DNA of 64,000 nucleotides from positions 62,001 to 126,000 of the forward strand of contig NZ_JACIDS010000005.1 of NCBI RefSeq assembly GCF_014196455.1, read 5' to 3'. The notes under the pieces are model-generated. The model did no database searches. It saw nothing but the letters and a program-made list of their open reading frames with translations, and was not told the origin of the DNA. Positions 10,201 through 19,633 of the stretch are shown here, piece after piece (the stretch's first letter is position 1; each line of letters opens with the position of its first letter). This DNA comes from Kaistia hirudinis (GTDB lineage Bacteria; Pseudomonadota; Alphaproteobacteria; Rhizobiales; Kaistiaceae). The translations under genes were made by a program, and so were the position numbers.

Positions 10201-10524
10201 TCAGCCTTCGGTACGGATCTGTTCGATCGCCTTGGCGAGCAGCTCGTCCATCGTCCGGCGGATCTGGTGGTCAGACTGCGCGACGCCGGCAGCGTCGAAA
10301 TCCTGGCGGATCTTGCGGAACACGTCCTCGTCACCCTGCTCTTCGAAGTCGGCGGAAACGACCTCGCTGACATAGGCCTCGGCAGCGTCGCCGCTCTTGC
10401 CGAGCAGGCCGGCAGCCCAGAGCCCGAGTTGCTTGTTGCGGCGCGCAGCGGCCCGGAACTTCAGCTCCTCGTCGAGGGCGAAGCGGTTCTCGAAGGCGTC
10501 CTCGCGCTTGTCGAACGTCGTCAT
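10201..10524 (-). CDS. F1Fo-ATPase zeta inhibitor subunit (DUF1476 family)
   Basis: A 107-residue acidic, helical protein opening MTTFDKREDAFENRFALDEE. DUF1476 proteins are the alphaproteobacterial zeta subunit first described in Paracoccus, an intrinsic inhibitor that blocks reverse rotation of F1. The N-terminal inhibitory segment and the following four-helix core (LGLWAAGLLGKSGDAAEAYV) are complete. The start at 10524 is chosen over the ATG two codons upstream because it matches the family. Genes for zeta commonly lie beside purC rather than in the atp operon, as here. Confidence 0.9.
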   Translation of the reverse strand: MTTFDKREDAFENRFALDEELKFRAAARRNKQLGLWAAGLLGKSGDAAEAYVSEVVSADFEEQGDEDVFRKIRQDFDAAGVAQSDHQIRRTMDELLAKAIEQIRTEG

Positions 10525-10805
10525 GAGCATTTTCTCCGGTGGTTTCAGGGCTCTCGCCGGCCGGCCCTTGCATATCGTGCAGGATTCACCAAATCAACGT
10601 CCGATACGTCATTGGGGAGCAGCACGGCGACGGCGGGGCCGCGGCGGAAAGCGTCGCAGCATCGAACGTTGTGAATTGACGTGCGATCGAGTAGGTTCTC
10701 GCCGCGCGAACGGCCCCCGGACTGAACGCGATAGTTTCGCCGCGGCGAATCCCGATATATTGGAACCCCGGCCATATGGACTTCCTCAAACCACGGTATG
10801 TGCCC

Positions 10806-11570
10806 ATGAACCGCCGTCGGCGCATCTATGAGGGCAAGGGCAAGATTCTCTTCGAAGGACCCGAGCCCGGCACGCTGATTCAGTTCTTCAAAGACGACGC
10901 CACCGCCTTCAACAAGAAAAAGCACGAGATCGTGGACGGCAAGGGTGTGCTCAACAATCGGATCTCCGAGCACATCTTCACGCATCTCAATCGGATGGGC
11001 ATTCCCACGCATTTCATCCGCCGGCTCAACATGCGCGAGCAGTTGATCCGCGAAGTCGAGATCATTCCGCTCGAGATCGTGGTGCGCAACATCGCTGCCG
11101 GATCTCTGGCAAAGCGCCTCGGACTCGAGGAAGGCACTGTCCTTCCGCGCTCGATCATCGAGTTCTACTACAAGGCCGATGCGCTCGACGATCCGATGGT
11201 CTCCGAGGAGCATATCACGGCCTTCGGCTGGGCGACGCCGCAGGAAATCGACGACATCATGGCGCTTGCCATCCGCGTCAACGACTTCCTCTCCGGCCTC
11301 TTCCTCGGCGCCGGAATCCAGCTCGTCGATTTCAAGATCGAGTGCGGCCGGCTCTGGGAAGGCGACATGATGCGCATCGTCGTCGCCGACGAGATTTCGC
11401 CGGACAGCTGCCGGCTCTGGGACGTGGCAACCCAGAACAAGCTGGACAAGGATCGCTTCCGCCGCGACATGGGCGGCCTCGTCGAGGCCTATCAGGAAGT
11501 CGCGCGCCGTCTCGGCATCCTGATCGAGCCCGAGCGCCCGCAAGGCGGCGGCCCGGTTCTGGTGCAGTAA
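10806..11570 (+). CDS. purC: Phosphoribosylaminoimidazole-succinocarboxamide (SAICAR) synthase
   Basis: ATP-dependent ligation of aspartate to CAIR in purine synthesis. The 254-residue protein shows [12 protein letters not shown], the phosphate-binding segment [32 protein letters not shown] and the second signature [10 protein letters not shown] followed by [15 protein letters not shown]. Start at 10806 ([13 protein letters not shown]) matches homologues; an in-frame ATG at 10776 is less likely. It is divergent from the zeta gene across 281 bases that contain its promoter. Ends at a strong terminator. Confidence 0.97.
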   Translation: MNRRRRIYEGKGKILFEGPEPGTLIQFFKDDATAFNKKKHEIVDGKGVLNNRISEHIFTHLNRMGIPTHFIRRLNMREQLIREVEIIPLEIVVRNIAAGSLAKRLGLEEGTVLPRSIIEFYYKADALDDPMVSEEHITAFGWATPQEIDDIMALAIRVNDFLSGLFLGAGIQLVDFKIECGRLWEGDMMRIVVADEISPDSCRLWDVATQNKLDKDRFRRDMGGLVEAYQEVARRLGILIEPERPQGGGPVLVQ

Positions 11571-11597
11571 GCCAGCCAAACGGCTCGAACATCATCA

Positions 11598-11630
11598 AGG
11601 GCGGCGATCATCATCGCCGCCCTTTTTGTT
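11598..11630 (+). terminator. Rho-independent terminator after purC
   Basis: Eleven perfect base pairs (AGGGCGGCGAT at 11598-11608 with ATCGCCGCCCT at 11613-11623), a four-base loop and a TTTTGTTT tail, 27 bases after the purC stop. Confidence 0.93.
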
Positions 11631-11697
11631 TGCCTCTCGACAGCGCCCCGCCGCGCAACTAGCGTGACGCCGATTCAACCAGCGGATGCGGGGGCTC

Positions 11698-12210
11698 ATG
11701 ACGCTGTTTCGACTGATATCGCTTGTCTTCTTGGCCAGTCTCCTTGGCTCCGGATTCGCTGCTGCGGCACGCGCGGAACCGACGATTGCGATGAGCGGCG
11801 AAGGATGGAAAGCAAAGAAGACTTTCCAGGGCATCGAATATAGCTGCGACGTGCCGGCCTGTGGCGGGATAGCGATCGTCGGCTTGGTCCGGACAAAGGT
11901 CCTTTCCGACACGGAAGACAGACTTAACAAGCCCTACGTCAATATCCGTGCGTTCGTGAACGATATGCTGCTCTATGCTTATGATGGGCAATACGGCGGC
12001 TGGAAATTCACCGAGGTGAGAAAAACGAAGACGGCCGACTATACGGCAGTGCACATGATAGGCGTCTACCAGGATGTCGATGTCGCGATCATGCTGATCG
12101 TACAAGGAGGAAGGATGTTCATTCTTTCTTCGGTGGGCGAATCCCCCAGCCTGGCTCGTGCGAATCTGGCCAAGGCCTTCAAGAGCGGCGATTTTCGCCG
12201 TCCGGGATAG
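11698..12210 (+). CDS. Hypothetical secreted protein between purC and purS
   Basis: I do not recognise this family. The 170-residue product begins with a signal peptide ([20 protein letters not shown], likely cut after ARA near residue 27). The mature part has only two cysteines in [10 protein letters not shown], close enough to form a small disulfide loop, and alternating beta-like stretches up to [20 protein letters not shown]. The start at 11698 follows a GGGG stretch; an ATG at 11686 in frame is an alternative. It is visibly less GC-rich than its neighbours and interrupts the pur gene order, which suggests a later insertion. Function unknown, probably periplasmic. Confidence 0.7.
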   Translation: MTLFRLISLVFLASLLGSGFAAAARAEPTIAMSGEGWKAKKTFQGIEYSCDVPACGGIAIVGLVRTKVLSDTEDRLNKPYVNIRAFVNDMLLYAYDGQYGGWKFTEVRKTKTADYTAVHMIGVYQDVDVAIMLIVQGGRMFILSSVGESPSLARANLAKAFKSGDFRRPG

Positions 12211-12291
12211 AGTCCGCACTTTCCTTCCGGCGATGTCCGTCCTATGACGCGGGAACCGATTGCCGACTGGAAACTCGCCGACAGGATGCCC

Positions 12292-12534
12292 ATGAAAGCC
12301 CGCGTCACCGTCACCTTGAAGAATGGCGTCCTCGATCCGCAGGGCAAGGCGATCGAGGGCGCGCTCGGATCGCTCGGCTTCGCCGGCGTCGCCAGCGTCC
12401 GCCAGGGCAAGGTCTTCGACATCGAAGTGGCGGAGACCGACGCCGGCAAGGCGAAAGCGGAACTCGAGGCCATGGCCGCGAAGCTGCTGGCCAATACCGT
12501 CATCGAGAACTATCGCGTCGAGATCGTGGGCTGA
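12292..12534 (+). CDS. purS: Phosphoribosylformylglycinamidine synthase subunit PurS
   Basis: Small bridging subunit of the three-part FGAM synthase (PurS-PurQ-PurL), which channels ammonia from PurQ to PurL. The 80-residue protein begins [18 protein letters not shown] and includes the [19 protein letters not shown] strand pair, all typical. The upstream open frame from 12244 has no family similarity. It lies 11 bases before purQ, so the pair is cotranscribed. Confidence 0.95.
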   Translation: MKARVTVTLKNGVLDPQGKAIEGALGSLGFAGVASVRQGKVFDIEVAETDAGKAKAELEAMAAKLLANTVIENYRVEIVG

Positions 12535-12545
12535 GGAGACCTGAC

Positions 12546-13202
12546 GTGAAATCAGCCGTCGTCGTCTTCCCCGGCTCCAATCGCGAACGGGATATGGTCG
12601 CCGCGCTCGAGAAGGTCGGCGGGCATCGTCCGGCCGTCGTCTGGCATGGCGATCATGACCTGCCGAAGGTCGACCTGATCGTCATTCCCGGCGGCTTCTC
12701 TTATGGCGACTATCTGCGCTCCGGCGCGATCGCGGCGCGCGAGCCGATCATGGACGCGATTCGCCGCGAGGCGGAACGCGGGGTCGCGGTGCTCGGCGTC
12801 TGCAACGGCTTCCAGATCCTCTGCGAGGCGGGTCTGCTGCCGGGCGTGCTCATGCGCAATGCCGGCCTCAAATTCATCTGCAAGGAAGTGAAGCTGCGCG
12901 TCGAGACGACCGATTCGGCCTTTACCGCCCGCTACGACAAGGGCGCGGTGATCCGCTCGCCCGTGGCGCATGGCGACGGCAACTACCGCGCCGATGACGA
13001 GACGCTGGCCCGCCTCAAGGGCGAGGACCGGATCGCGTTCCGCTATGTCGGCAATCCGAACGGCTCGATCGACGACATTGCCGGTATCCTGTCCGAGAAA
13101 CGCAATGTTCTCGGCATGATGCCGCATCCGGAGAACCTGATCGAGCCGCTGAATGGCGGTCTCGATGGGCGCCCGCTCTTCGAGAGCCTGCTCGCCGCCT
13201 GA
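12546..13202 (+). CDS. purQ: Phosphoribosylformylglycinamidine synthase subunit PurQ (glutaminase)
   Basis: Class I glutamine amidotransferase that supplies ammonia for FGAM formation. The 218-residue protein shows [31 protein letters not shown], the nucleophilic cysteine in [10 protein letters not shown] (near residue 87) and the catalytic His-Glu in MMPHPEN near residue 195. Downstream of purS with an 11-base gap, and separated from purL by a convergent small gene on the other strand. Confidence 0.97.
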   Translation: MKSAVVVFPGSNRERDMVAALEKVGGHRPAVVWHGDHDLPKVDLIVIPGGFSYGDYLRSGAIAAREPIMDAIRREAERGVAVLGVCNGFQILCEAGLLPGVLMRNAGLKFICKEVKLRVETTDSAFTARYDKGAVIRSPVAHGDGNYRADDETLARLKGEDRIAFRYVGNPNGSIDDIAGILSEKRNVLGMMPHPENLIEPLNGGLDGRPLFESLLAA

Positions 13203-13205
13203 GGC

Positions 13206-13679
13206 TCAGACCTTGACCGGATAGTCGGCGAGTTCCGGCCGCATCGCCTCGATGACGAAGTCGACCAGGGCGTCGGGCGCGTCGAGGTAGAATTCGCGGT
13301 CGGAATAGGCGCCGACCGTGGCGACGAGGCCCTTCGAGCCCAGCCATTCCGCAAGCTTTTCAAGATCTTGCCGCGGCGTCTCGCTCAGGAACGAAACCTG
13401 CGAGCGCTCCCGCTCCGGGTCGTCGCGCGAGGCGGCGACGCGCGAGAACTGCAGGTCGATATTGGCGCCGGGCTGCCGCATCCAGATCGCGCGGGCGTTG
13501 CGGCGCAGCTCGACGAAGCCGAGCTGATCGCGGAAGAGCGCGACGACCGTTTCGAAATGCGTCTCGGCGACGCGATTGGCGACGTGATTGAACTGCAAGG
13601 CGATCTCTCCGGCAACGAGAGGGCGATCTAAGCCGGGCAACTCGGCAGGCGCAATCGGCGAAGAGTCTCTTCGGGCCAT
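13206..13679 (-). CDS. Hypothetical protein, possibly VOC/glyoxalase-like
   Basis: A 157-residue protein inserted on the opposite strand between purQ and purL. The stretch [19 protein letters not shown] followed by [19 protein letters not shown] resembles the opening beta-alpha-beta of a VOC (glyoxalase/dioxygenase) module, with a later strand [20 protein letters not shown]. Metal ligands of the fold are not all obvious. The only ATG is at 13679; the first 25 residues ([14 protein letters not shown]...) look poorly structured, so translation could begin later. Its stop is 3 bases from the purQ stop. Family assignment is tentative. Confidence 0.65.
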   Translation of the reverse strand: MARRDSSPIAPAELPGLDRPLVAGEIALQFNHVANRVAETHFETVVALFRDQLGFVELRRNARAIWMRQPGANIDLQFSRVAASRDDPERERSQVSFLSETPRQDLEKLAEWLGSKGLVATVGAYSDREFYLDAPDALVDFVIEAMRPELADYPVKV

Positions 13680-13736
13680 TTACAGAGGCCGCTTCGCGCA
13701 CTATCGCATGCTGCATCGCCACGTCCGAGGTATCCC

Positions 13737-15950
13737 GTGCTTCCGAACGACACGCCGATCACGCCCGAACTCGTCGCCAGCCATGGCCTGAAGCCTGACG
13801 AGTACCAGCGCATCCTGGACCTGATCGGCCGGACGCCGACATTGACCGAGCTCGGCATCTTCTCGGCGATGTGGAACGAGCACTGCTCGTACAAATCCTC
13901 GAAGAAGTGGCTCCGTACGCTGCCGACCACCGGGCCGCGCGTCATTTGCGGCCCCGGCGAAAATGCTGGCGTAGTCGACATCGATGACGGCGAAGCCATT
14001 GTTTTCAAAATGGAGAGCCACAACCATCCGTCCTTCATCGAGCCCTATCAGGGCGCGGCGACCGGTGTCGGCGGCATCTTGCGCGACGTCTTCACCATGG
14101 GCGCGCGGCCGATCGCGGCGATGAATGCGCTGCGCTTCGGCGCGGCCGATCATCCCAAGACGCGCCATCTCGTGTCGGGCGTCGTTTCCGGCGTCGGCGG
14201 CTATGGCAATTCCTTCGGCGTGCCGACCGTGGGCGGCGAGGTGAATTTCCACCCGCGCTACAATGGCAACATCCTCGTCAACGCCTTCGCGGCCGGCCTC
14301 GCCCGCGCGGACCGGATCTTCTATTCGAAGGCCGAGGGCGTCGGCCTGCCGGTCGTCTATCTCGGCTCCAAGACGGGGCGCGACGGCGTCGGCGGCGCGA
14401 CCATGGCTTCGGCCGAATTCGATGAATCCATTGAGGAAAAGCGCCCGACGGTCCAGGTCGGCGATCCCTTCTCCGAGAAGCTGCTGCTGGAAGCCTGCCT
14501 CGAACTGATGGCCACCGGCGCGGTCATCGCGATCCAGGACATGGGCGCGGCCGGCCTCACCTGCTCGGCGGTCGAGATGGGCGCCAAGGGCGATCTCGGC
14601 ATCGAGCTCGACCTCGACAAGGTGCCCTGCCGCGAGGAGGGCATGAGCGCCTATGAGATGATGCTTTCGGAGAGCCAGGAGCGCATGCTCATGGTGCTCC
14701 GCCCCGAGCAGGAGGCCGAGGCCGAGGCGATTTTCCGCAAGTTCGGGCTCGATTTCGCGATCGTCGGCTACACGACCGACGACCTCCGCTTCCGCATCCT
14801 GCGGCATGGCGATGTCGTCGCCGACCTGCCGATCAAGGATCTCGGCGACCAGGCGCCGGAATATGACCGCCCCTTCGCCCGCAAGCCGCCATTGGCGAAA
14901 CTCGCGGCCGAAGACGTCGCCGAGCCGAACGACTATGCCGCGGCGCTGCTGAAGATCGTCGGTTCGCCCGACATGGCGTCGCGCCGCTGGGTGTGGGAGC
15001 AGTATGATCACCTGATCCAGGGCAACACCGCGCAGCGCCCCGGCGGCGATGCCGCGGTGGTCCGCGTCGAGGGTCACGAGAAGAAGGCCCTCGCCTTCTC
15101 GCTCGATGTCAGCCCGCGCTATTGCGAGGCCGATCCCTTCGAGGGCGGCAAGCAGGCGATCGCCGAATGCTGGCGCAACCTGACCGCGGTCGGCGCGGAG
15201 CCGCTGGCGGCGACCGACAACCTGAATTTCGGCAATCCCGAGAAGCCGGAGATCATGGGCCAGTTCGTCGGCGCCATCGAGGGCATCGGCGCGGCCTGCC
15301 GGGCGCTCGACTTCCCGATCGTCTCGGGCAACGTCTCGCTCTACAACGAGACCAGCGGCGTCGGCATCCTTCCGACCCCGGCGATCGGCGGCGTCGGCCT
15401 GCTGCCGGATCTCTCGGTGATGGCAACGGTCGCCTTCAAGCAGGCGGGCGACGTGGTTCTGCTGATCGGCGAGGCCGGAACGCATCTCGGCCAGTCAATC
15501 TATCTGCGCGAGATCCTCGGCCGCGAGGAAGGCGCCCCGCCGCCGGTCGACCTCACGACGGAGCGGCGCGCCGGCGATCTGGTGCGCGGCCTGATCCGCG
15601 GCGGCGAGGTGACGGCCTGCCACGACGTTTCCGATGGCGGCCTCGCGGCGACGCTCGCCGAGATGGCCATGGCCGGCGGCATCGGCGCGGCGATTCGCCT
15701 GCCCGAGGGCATCGCGGCGAAGCATGCCTATCTCTTCGGCGAGGATCAGGCGCGTTATGTCATGACGGCACGGCCCGATGGCGTCACCGCGATCGAAGCG
15801 GCGGCAGCGGCGGCCGGCGTTGCGGTGACCCGGCTCGGCACGGTCGGCGGCACGGACCTTGCAATCGCGGATATCGCAGCCATATCGGTTGCAAAGCTCA
15901 CGGAAGCCCATGAGAATTGGTTTCCGGCTTTCATGGCCGGCGAACTCTGA
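13737..15950 (+). CDS. purL: Phosphoribosylformylglycinamidine synthase subunit PurL
   Basis: ATP-dependent amination of FGAR to FGAM, the catalytic large subunit of the split enzyme. The 737-residue length is normal for the PurSQL type. Motifs include [47 protein letters not shown]-like [18 protein letters not shown] and the second AIR synthase-like half with [10 protein letters not shown] and [17 protein letters not shown]. The start is a GTG at 13737 with a CGAGG site about 7 bases upstream. Downstream lies bolA after 42 bases and then grxD, a common alphaproteobacterial order. Confidence 0.97.
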   Translation: MLPNDTPITPELVASHGLKPDEYQRILDLIGRTPTLTELGIFSAMWNEHCSYKSSKKWLRTLPTTGPRVICGPGENAGVVDIDDGEAIVFKMESHNHPSFIEPYQGAATGVGGILRDVFTMGARPIAAMNALRFGAADHPKTRHLVSGVVSGVGGYGNSFGVPTVGGEVNFHPRYNGNILVNAFAAGLARADRIFYSKAEGVGLPVVYLGSKTGRDGVGGATMASAEFDESIEEKRPTVQVGDPFSEKLLLEACLELMATGAVIAIQDMGAAGLTCSAVEMGAKGDLGIELDLDKVPCREEGMSAYEMMLSESQERMLMVLRPEQEAEAEAIFRKFGLDFAIVGYTTDDLRFRILRHGDVVADLPIKDLGDQAPEYDRPFARKPPLAKLAAEDVAEPNDYAAALLKIVGSPDMASRRWVWEQYDHLIQGNTAQRPGGDAAVVRVEGHEKKALAFSLDVSPRYCEADPFEGGKQAIAECWRNLTAVGAEPLAATDNLNFGNPEKPEIMGQFVGAIEGIGAACRALDFPIVSGNVSLYNETSGVGILPTPAIGGVGLLPDLSVMATVAFKQAGDVVLLIGEAGTHLGQSIYLREILGREEGAPPPVDLTTERRAGDLVRGLIRGGEVTACHDVSDGGLAATLAEMAMAGGIGAAIRLPEGIAAKHAYLFGEDQARYVMTARPDGVTAIEAAAAAAGVAVTRLGTVGGTDLAIADIAAISVAKLTEAHENWFPAFMAGEL

Positions 15951-15992
15951 CTCGCCGGCCGCGAAGGGCCGCAACGGTCCAGGGGACATGAC

Positions 15993-16226
15993 ATGCCGAT
16001 GCATGCGCGCGACATCGAGAGCCTCATCAAGTCGGCCCTGCCCGACGCCAAGGTCGTGATCCGCGACCTCGCCGGTGATGGCGATCATTATGCGGCGGAG
16101 GTGGTCTCCGAGCAGTTCCGCGGCAAGAACCGCGTGCAGCAGCACCAGATGGTCTATGCCGCGCTCAAGGGCAATATGGGCGGCACGCTGCATGCGCTGG
16201 CGCTGCAGACGAGTGCGCCGGACTGA
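15993..16226 (+). CDS. bolA: BolA family protein (BolA2-like)
   Basis: A 77-residue BolA-fold protein. It opens MPMHARDIESLIKSALPDAKV and carries the FRGKNRVQQHQMVYAAL region, where the histidine can join a glutaredoxin in binding a [2Fe-2S] cluster. BolA2-type proteins partner with CGFS monothiol glutaredoxins in iron and Fe-S homeostasis. The gene for such a glutaredoxin follows directly, supporting that partnership here. Located just after purL, likely read from the same transcript. Confidence 0.95.
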   Translation: MPMHARDIESLIKSALPDAKVVIRDLAGDGDHYAAEVVSEQFRGKNRVQQHQMVYAALKGNMGGTLHALALQTSAPD

Positions 16227-16352
16227 AATCCCTTTGCCGTCTTGTCGCCCTGATCGAGGTGCAGCGCTCTCGACAGGACGATGACGAGCGCTTACCTAGT
16301 TTCCATGTTTCCGTTCCCGGCCTTGAACCGGACAACGCAAGGACACCCCACA

Positions 16353-16688
16353 ATGAGCGATATTGAGAGCTTCATCGACAGCGAGGTGAAGTCCAACGAC
16401 GTCGTGCTCTTCATGAAGGGCACCCCGGCCTTCCCGCAGTGCGGCTTCTCGGGCCAGGTCGTGCAGATCCTCGATTACCTCGGCGTCGACTATAAGGGCA
16501 TCAATGTGCTCGCCGATCCCGAGATCCGTCAGGGCATCAAGACCTATTCCAACTGGCCGACCATTCCCCAGCTCTATGTGAAGGGCGAGTTCGTCGGCGG
16601 CTGCGATATCGTGCGCGAGATGTTCCAGGCTGGCGAGATCCAGGCCTATTTCACCGAGAAGGGCATCGCGGTCGCGCAGACCGCCTGA
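16353..16688 (+). CDS. grxD: Monothiol glutaredoxin, CGFS type
   Basis: A 111-residue Grx4/GrxD protein that binds and transfers [2Fe-2S] clusters with BolA. The active site is CGFS within [11 protein letters not shown] near residue 30. The glutathione-binding residues are visible in [21 protein letters not shown]. The ATG at 16353 gives the standard N-terminus [12 protein letters not shown]; the upstream in-frame extension is not conserved. It follows bolA by 126 bases and ends at a terminator. Confidence 0.96.
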   Translation: MSDIESFIDSEVKSNDVVLFMKGTPAFPQCGFSGQVVQILDYLGVDYKGINVLADPEIRQGIKTYSNWPTIPQLYVKGEFVGGCDIVREMFQAGEIQAYFTEKGIAVAQTA

Positions 16689-16715
16689 TCGTCGATCGAT
16701 CTCTCTTCCGACGAG

Positions 16716-16748
16716 AGGCCCGCCCGGGCGACCGGCGCGGGCCTTTTC
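16716..16748 (+). terminator. Terminator after grxD
   Basis: An 8-bp stem (AGGCCCGC at 16716-16723 with GCGGGCCT at 16737-16744) with a 13-base GC-rich loop leads into TTTTCGC. It closes the purL-bolA-grxD unit. Confidence 0.75.
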
Positions 16749-16912
16749 GCGTTCGCGCCGACCCTGACGATCCGCATCCGGAACCTTCCTCCGCCTCGCC
16801 CGTTCTTTCTGCAAGCGGACGGCGACACCAGCGTCGCGGCGATCTGGCCGAGTTTCCAAAAGCTTGGCAATCCCCGCCTTGGCGCGCGGTCGAACAGAAG
16901 AAAGGGTCCCAT

Positions 16913-17392
16913 ATGTTCAAGACACCGATCATTGGAGCGATCTCGGCCGCGATGGTCGCGGCTTCGATGGCGGCCGTGCCGACCACGGCACAGGCTGCAA
17001 GCGTGGCATTGCCCGACGGTTCCTACCAGGTTGCGCAATGGGATGGACCGCCGCGCGGTCAGGGCTGGGGCGGCCCCGGCCGGGGTGGCCCCGGTTGGCG
17101 AGGCCCGGGTGGACCCGGTCCGCGCTATTACAACTATCCCCGCGGCCATCGCTATTATGGCTGGCGTGGCCCGGGCTATTACGGCGGCAATTACTACGGC
17201 AATCCCAACGCGGCCCTGGCGGCCGGCGTTCTCGGCCTCGCCCTCGGCGCGGCGATCGCCGGCTCAGCCAACCAGCAGCGCTATGGCAACGACTATGTCG
17301 CTTATTGCTCACAGCGCTATCGCAGCTTCAACCCGGCAACGGGCACCTTTACCGGCTATGACGGCCGGCAGTATCGCTGCGTGATGCCGTAA
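16913..17392 (+). CDS. BA14K-like secreted Gly/Tyr-rich protein
   Basis: A 159-residue exported protein. Residues 1-28 form a signal peptide (IIGAISAAMVAASMA, cut after AQA). Residues 45-100 are a low-complexity Gly/Pro/Arg/Tyr tract with repeated GPG, GWR and YY elements. A short hydrophobic glycine-zipper segment follows (LAAGVLGLALGAAIAGS). The C-terminal domain, AYCSQRYRSFNPATGTFTG...YRC, is that of BA14K family proteins, first known as a Brucella immunoreactive antigen with lectin-like properties. A paralogue with the same C-terminal motif lies at 62044. Envelope or periplasmic role is likely but undefined. Confidence 0.88.
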   Translation: MFKTPIIGAISAAMVAASMAAVPTTAQAASVALPDGSYQVAQWDGPPRGQGWGGPGRGGPGWRGPGGPGPRYYNYPRGHRYYGWRGPGYYGGNYYGNPNAALAAGVLGLALGAAIAGSANQQRYGNDYVAYCSQRYRSFNPATGTFTGYDGRQYRCVMP

Positions 17393-17415
17393 GACGCGAT
17401 CGCATGAAGCAACAG

Positions 17416-17446
17416 AGCCGGCGCCTCAAGGGGCGCCGGCTTTTTT
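17416..17446 (+). terminator. Strong terminator after the BA14K gene
   Basis: A perfect 10-bp stem (AGCCGGCGCC at 17416-17425, GGCGCCGGCT at 17432-17441) is followed by six consecutive T residues. Confidence 0.95.
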
Positions 17447-17589
17447 GTGCGCGGACCGTCTCCCGGAGCGTTGTCGCGCGGCGCGGTATTGTGGCCAGCA
17501 CGGTGAACGCACCATCACGGCCCAGTCATCGGCAGGACTGCAACTCTCATCCCCTCAAGGGCGAGCCATCGCGCCGAACTCCCCTCTTC

Positions 17590-17710
17590 ACCTCTCCCTG
17601 AGGGAGAGGTCGGCGCGGAGCGCCGGGAGAGGGTTTACGGCCTCTCCGGAGGGTTCCCTAAACACTCTCCCGCCGGCCTGCGGTCGTCGACCTCCCCCTC
17701 AGGGGGAGGT
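17590..17710. repeat. Inverted-repeat intergenic element, copy 1
   Basis: An imperfect inverted repeat of about 121 bp. Each end is itself a short hairpin (CTCTCCCTGAGGGAGAG on the left, CTCCCCCTCAGGGGGAG on the right). Inward of these come a variable GC stem and GGGAGAGGGTTTA on the left, mirrored by TAAACACTCTCCC on the right. A second copy with the same architecture is at 34500-34652, with a longer centre. It carries no ORF. It resembles a small non-autonomous palindromic element; possible kinship with rhizobial RIME-type repeats is unverified. Confidence 0.8.
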
Positions 17711-17971
17711 TAAGAAAGGTCAGGATCACGCCCGACCATCCCGCGGGCGATAGCCCTCCCCACGAAAGTGAGGGAATCGCCTCCCGACTTGTACGTCAGC
17801 CGCTATCGCATTGACTCAGAGTCGATGATGGCCACCGCCCCTGCCCTCTCCCCCTTGGGGGAGAGCTAGCAAGGAGGAAGGCCGGACATGGAGCGCCGAT
17901 CTCGCCGGAACCACGTCCCGCCCCTGCCTCAGCGCGGAACCAGGCAAATCCAGCGTCGCTTCCCCGGCGCC

Positions 17972-18973
17972 CTACCCGTTCTTCGCTTCCATGATGATCT
18001 CGAACGAGCGGAGGCGGTCGACCGGGTCATAGAAGTCGGAGGTGATGATCAGCTCGTCCGCGCCGGTTTGCTGGACGAAATCCTCCAGCCGGCGCTTGAC
18101 CGTTTCGGGGCCGCCGATGACCGCGACGCCGAGATGCGTGCCGACATAGGCCTCTTCGCGTTCGTCCCAGAGGCCGTCCATGCTTTCAACGGGCGGGACG
18201 AGCACGGTCGGCCGGCCGCGGACGAGATTGATCAGGCGCTGGAAGGTCGTGGTGGCCAGATAGTTCGCCCGCTCGTCGGATTCGGCGGCGATCACCGGCA
18301 GGCCGACCATGACATGCGGCTTGTCGAGATATTCGGACGGCTTGAAGAAGTGGCGATGCACCTCGATCGCCTCCATGAGCCGCTGCGGCGCGAAATGGCT
18401 CGCGAAGGCGAAGGGCAGGCCGAGCATGCCGGAAAGCTGCGCCGAGAAGGTCGAGGAGCCGAGCAGCCAGACCGGCACGTTCGAGCCCGAGCCCGGCACC
18501 GCCCGGACGCGCTGCAATTCGCCGGCGGGCGCGAGCAGCGCCAGCAACTCCTGCACATTGCGCGGGAAGGCGTTTTCGTCGTCGGCGAGGTCACGGCGCA
18601 GCGCCCGCGTCGTCAGCGGGTCCGTTCCCGGCGCGCGACCGAGGCCGAGGTCGATGCGGCCGGGATAAAGCGCCTCCAGCGTGCCGAACTGCTCGGCGAT
18701 GATGATCGGCGCATGGTTCGGCAGCATGACACCGCCCGAACCGACGCGGATGGTCGATGTCGCGCCGGCGATATGGCCGATCAGGACCGCCGTCGCTGAG
18801 GATGCGATGCCGGGCATATTGTGATGCTCGGCCAGCCAGAAGCGCTTGTAGCCGAGCGCCTCGACGTGACGCGCGAGCGCCACCGAATTGACGAAGGCAT
18901 CCGAAATCGTGCCGCCCTGGCGGACCGGCGCGAGGTCGAGAACGGAAAGCGGCGTATCGGCGAGTGTCGGCAT
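17972..18973 (-). CDS. LLM class flavin-dependent oxidoreductase (luciferase-like monooxygenase)
   Basis: A 333-residue bacterial luciferase-like TIM-barrel protein of the single-component group similar to E. coli YhbW. Motifs are [13 protein letters not shown], the [18 protein letters not shown] block that forms the flavin pocket, [42 protein letters not shown], and [15 protein letters not shown] near the end. The natural substrate is unknown. The start at 18973 ([12 protein letters not shown]) is chosen by homology; a frame extending to 19057 has no support. It is divergent from the small gene at 19193. Confidence 0.92.
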   Translation of the reverse strand: MPTLADTPLSVLDLAPVRQGGTISDAFVNSVALARHVEALGYKRFWLAEHHNMPGIASSATAVLIGHIAGATSTIRVGSGGVMLPNHAPIIIAEQFGTLEALYPGRIDLGLGRAPGTDPLTTRALRRDLADDENAFPRNVQELLALLAPAGELQRVRAVPGSGSNVPVWLLGSSTFSAQLSGMLGLPFAFASHFAPQRLMEAIEVHRHFFKPSEYLDKPHVMVGLPVIAAESDERANYLATTTFQRLINLVRGRPTVLVPPVESMDGLWDEREEAYVGTHLGVAVIGGPETVKRRLEDFVQQTGADELIITSDFYDPVDRLRSFEIIMEAKNG

Positions 18974-19192
18974 AGGCGGGCGTCCGGATCTGTGGCTGGC
19001 CACACCATGTAGGTGCCAAACAGGGCGACAGGAGGGGTCGCACCCACACGCGGACACGATTCCGGAATGAGACCTCCGCGAATCACGCCTGTAGGCGCAG
19101 CCATATCACAACCCATGATTGACTATACCTGAAGCCAGGAGCCTTCTGGCTGCGGCCGTCAGTGAACGGCCTTGCAGTCTCGGGAGGAGATC

Positions 19193-19633
19193 ATGCAATC
19201 CCTGGTCTATTCAGTCGAGAAGGTTGATGTCGAAGAACTGCTCGTGATCCCTGAAAATCCGCGCGCAATTTCCATCACGGCGCATGGATGGGTTCCGACG
19301 ACGGGCTGGAGCCACCCGGCACTCAGTCCGCACATTTACGTCATGCCACCGCGAGACGGCATCCTGGACGTCAGCTTTCTTGCCGACGTACCGACAGGCC
19401 TCGCCCTGCAGGTTTTCACGCGAATCCGGGTCGTCGAGTCCTTGCTGGTGCCGCACTGGGTCATCGGTGTGCGCGTCCACGCCTCGACGAACAGGCTCGA
19501 AGCCAGGATCGCCGGCCTCACGCCCCGGCAGGAAGAACCGCCGCCTCCGGGACAAGGCGTGCCCGTGCCATGGCCCTTCCCCTGGTGGGCGCCGAAGGCC
19601 GTTCCGCCGAAAAGCGACGGTCAGTACCCCTAG
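19193..19633 (+). CDS. Conserved hypothetical protein with proline-rich C-terminus
   Basis: No function recognised. The 146-residue protein is soluble, without a signal peptide, and beta-rich: [34 protein letters not shown] and [19 protein letters not shown] look like consecutive strands of a small barrel or sandwich. The last 35 residues are proline-rich ([17 protein letters not shown]). The start at 19193 follows an excellent GGGAGGAG site; an ATG at 19172 lacks one. Its TAG stop is read from the same CTAG palindrome that supplies the stop of the convergent sigma factor gene. Confidence 0.72.
   Translation: MQSLVYSVEKVDVEELLVIPENPRAISITAHGWVPTTGWSHPALSPHIYVMPPRDGILDVSFLADVPTGLALQVFTRIRVVESLLVPHWVIGVRVHASTNRLEARIAGLTPRQEEPPPPGQGVPVPWPFPWWAPKAVPPKSDGQYP

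Larger units (their letters stand above)
17393..17971. other. Gene-free stretch with terminator and inverted-repeat elements
   Basis: This 579-base interval has no ORF with coding character. It holds the BA14K terminator, a roughly 120-bp inverted-repeat element (17590-17710), and an isolated hairpin at 17846-17865 (CTCTCCCCC/GGGGGAGAG with a TT loop). The rest shows no recognisable site. Confidence 0.7.

Noticed and set aside
10586-10825. 79-codon minus-strand ORF in the purC promoter region
   Set aside because: Overlaps the purC start, no ribosome site or homology; residue composition is that of translated GC-rich noncoding DNA.
13701-15485. 594-codon minus-strand frame opposite purL
   Set aside because: Antisense shadow with RDxxA-type low-complexity sequence, no motif.
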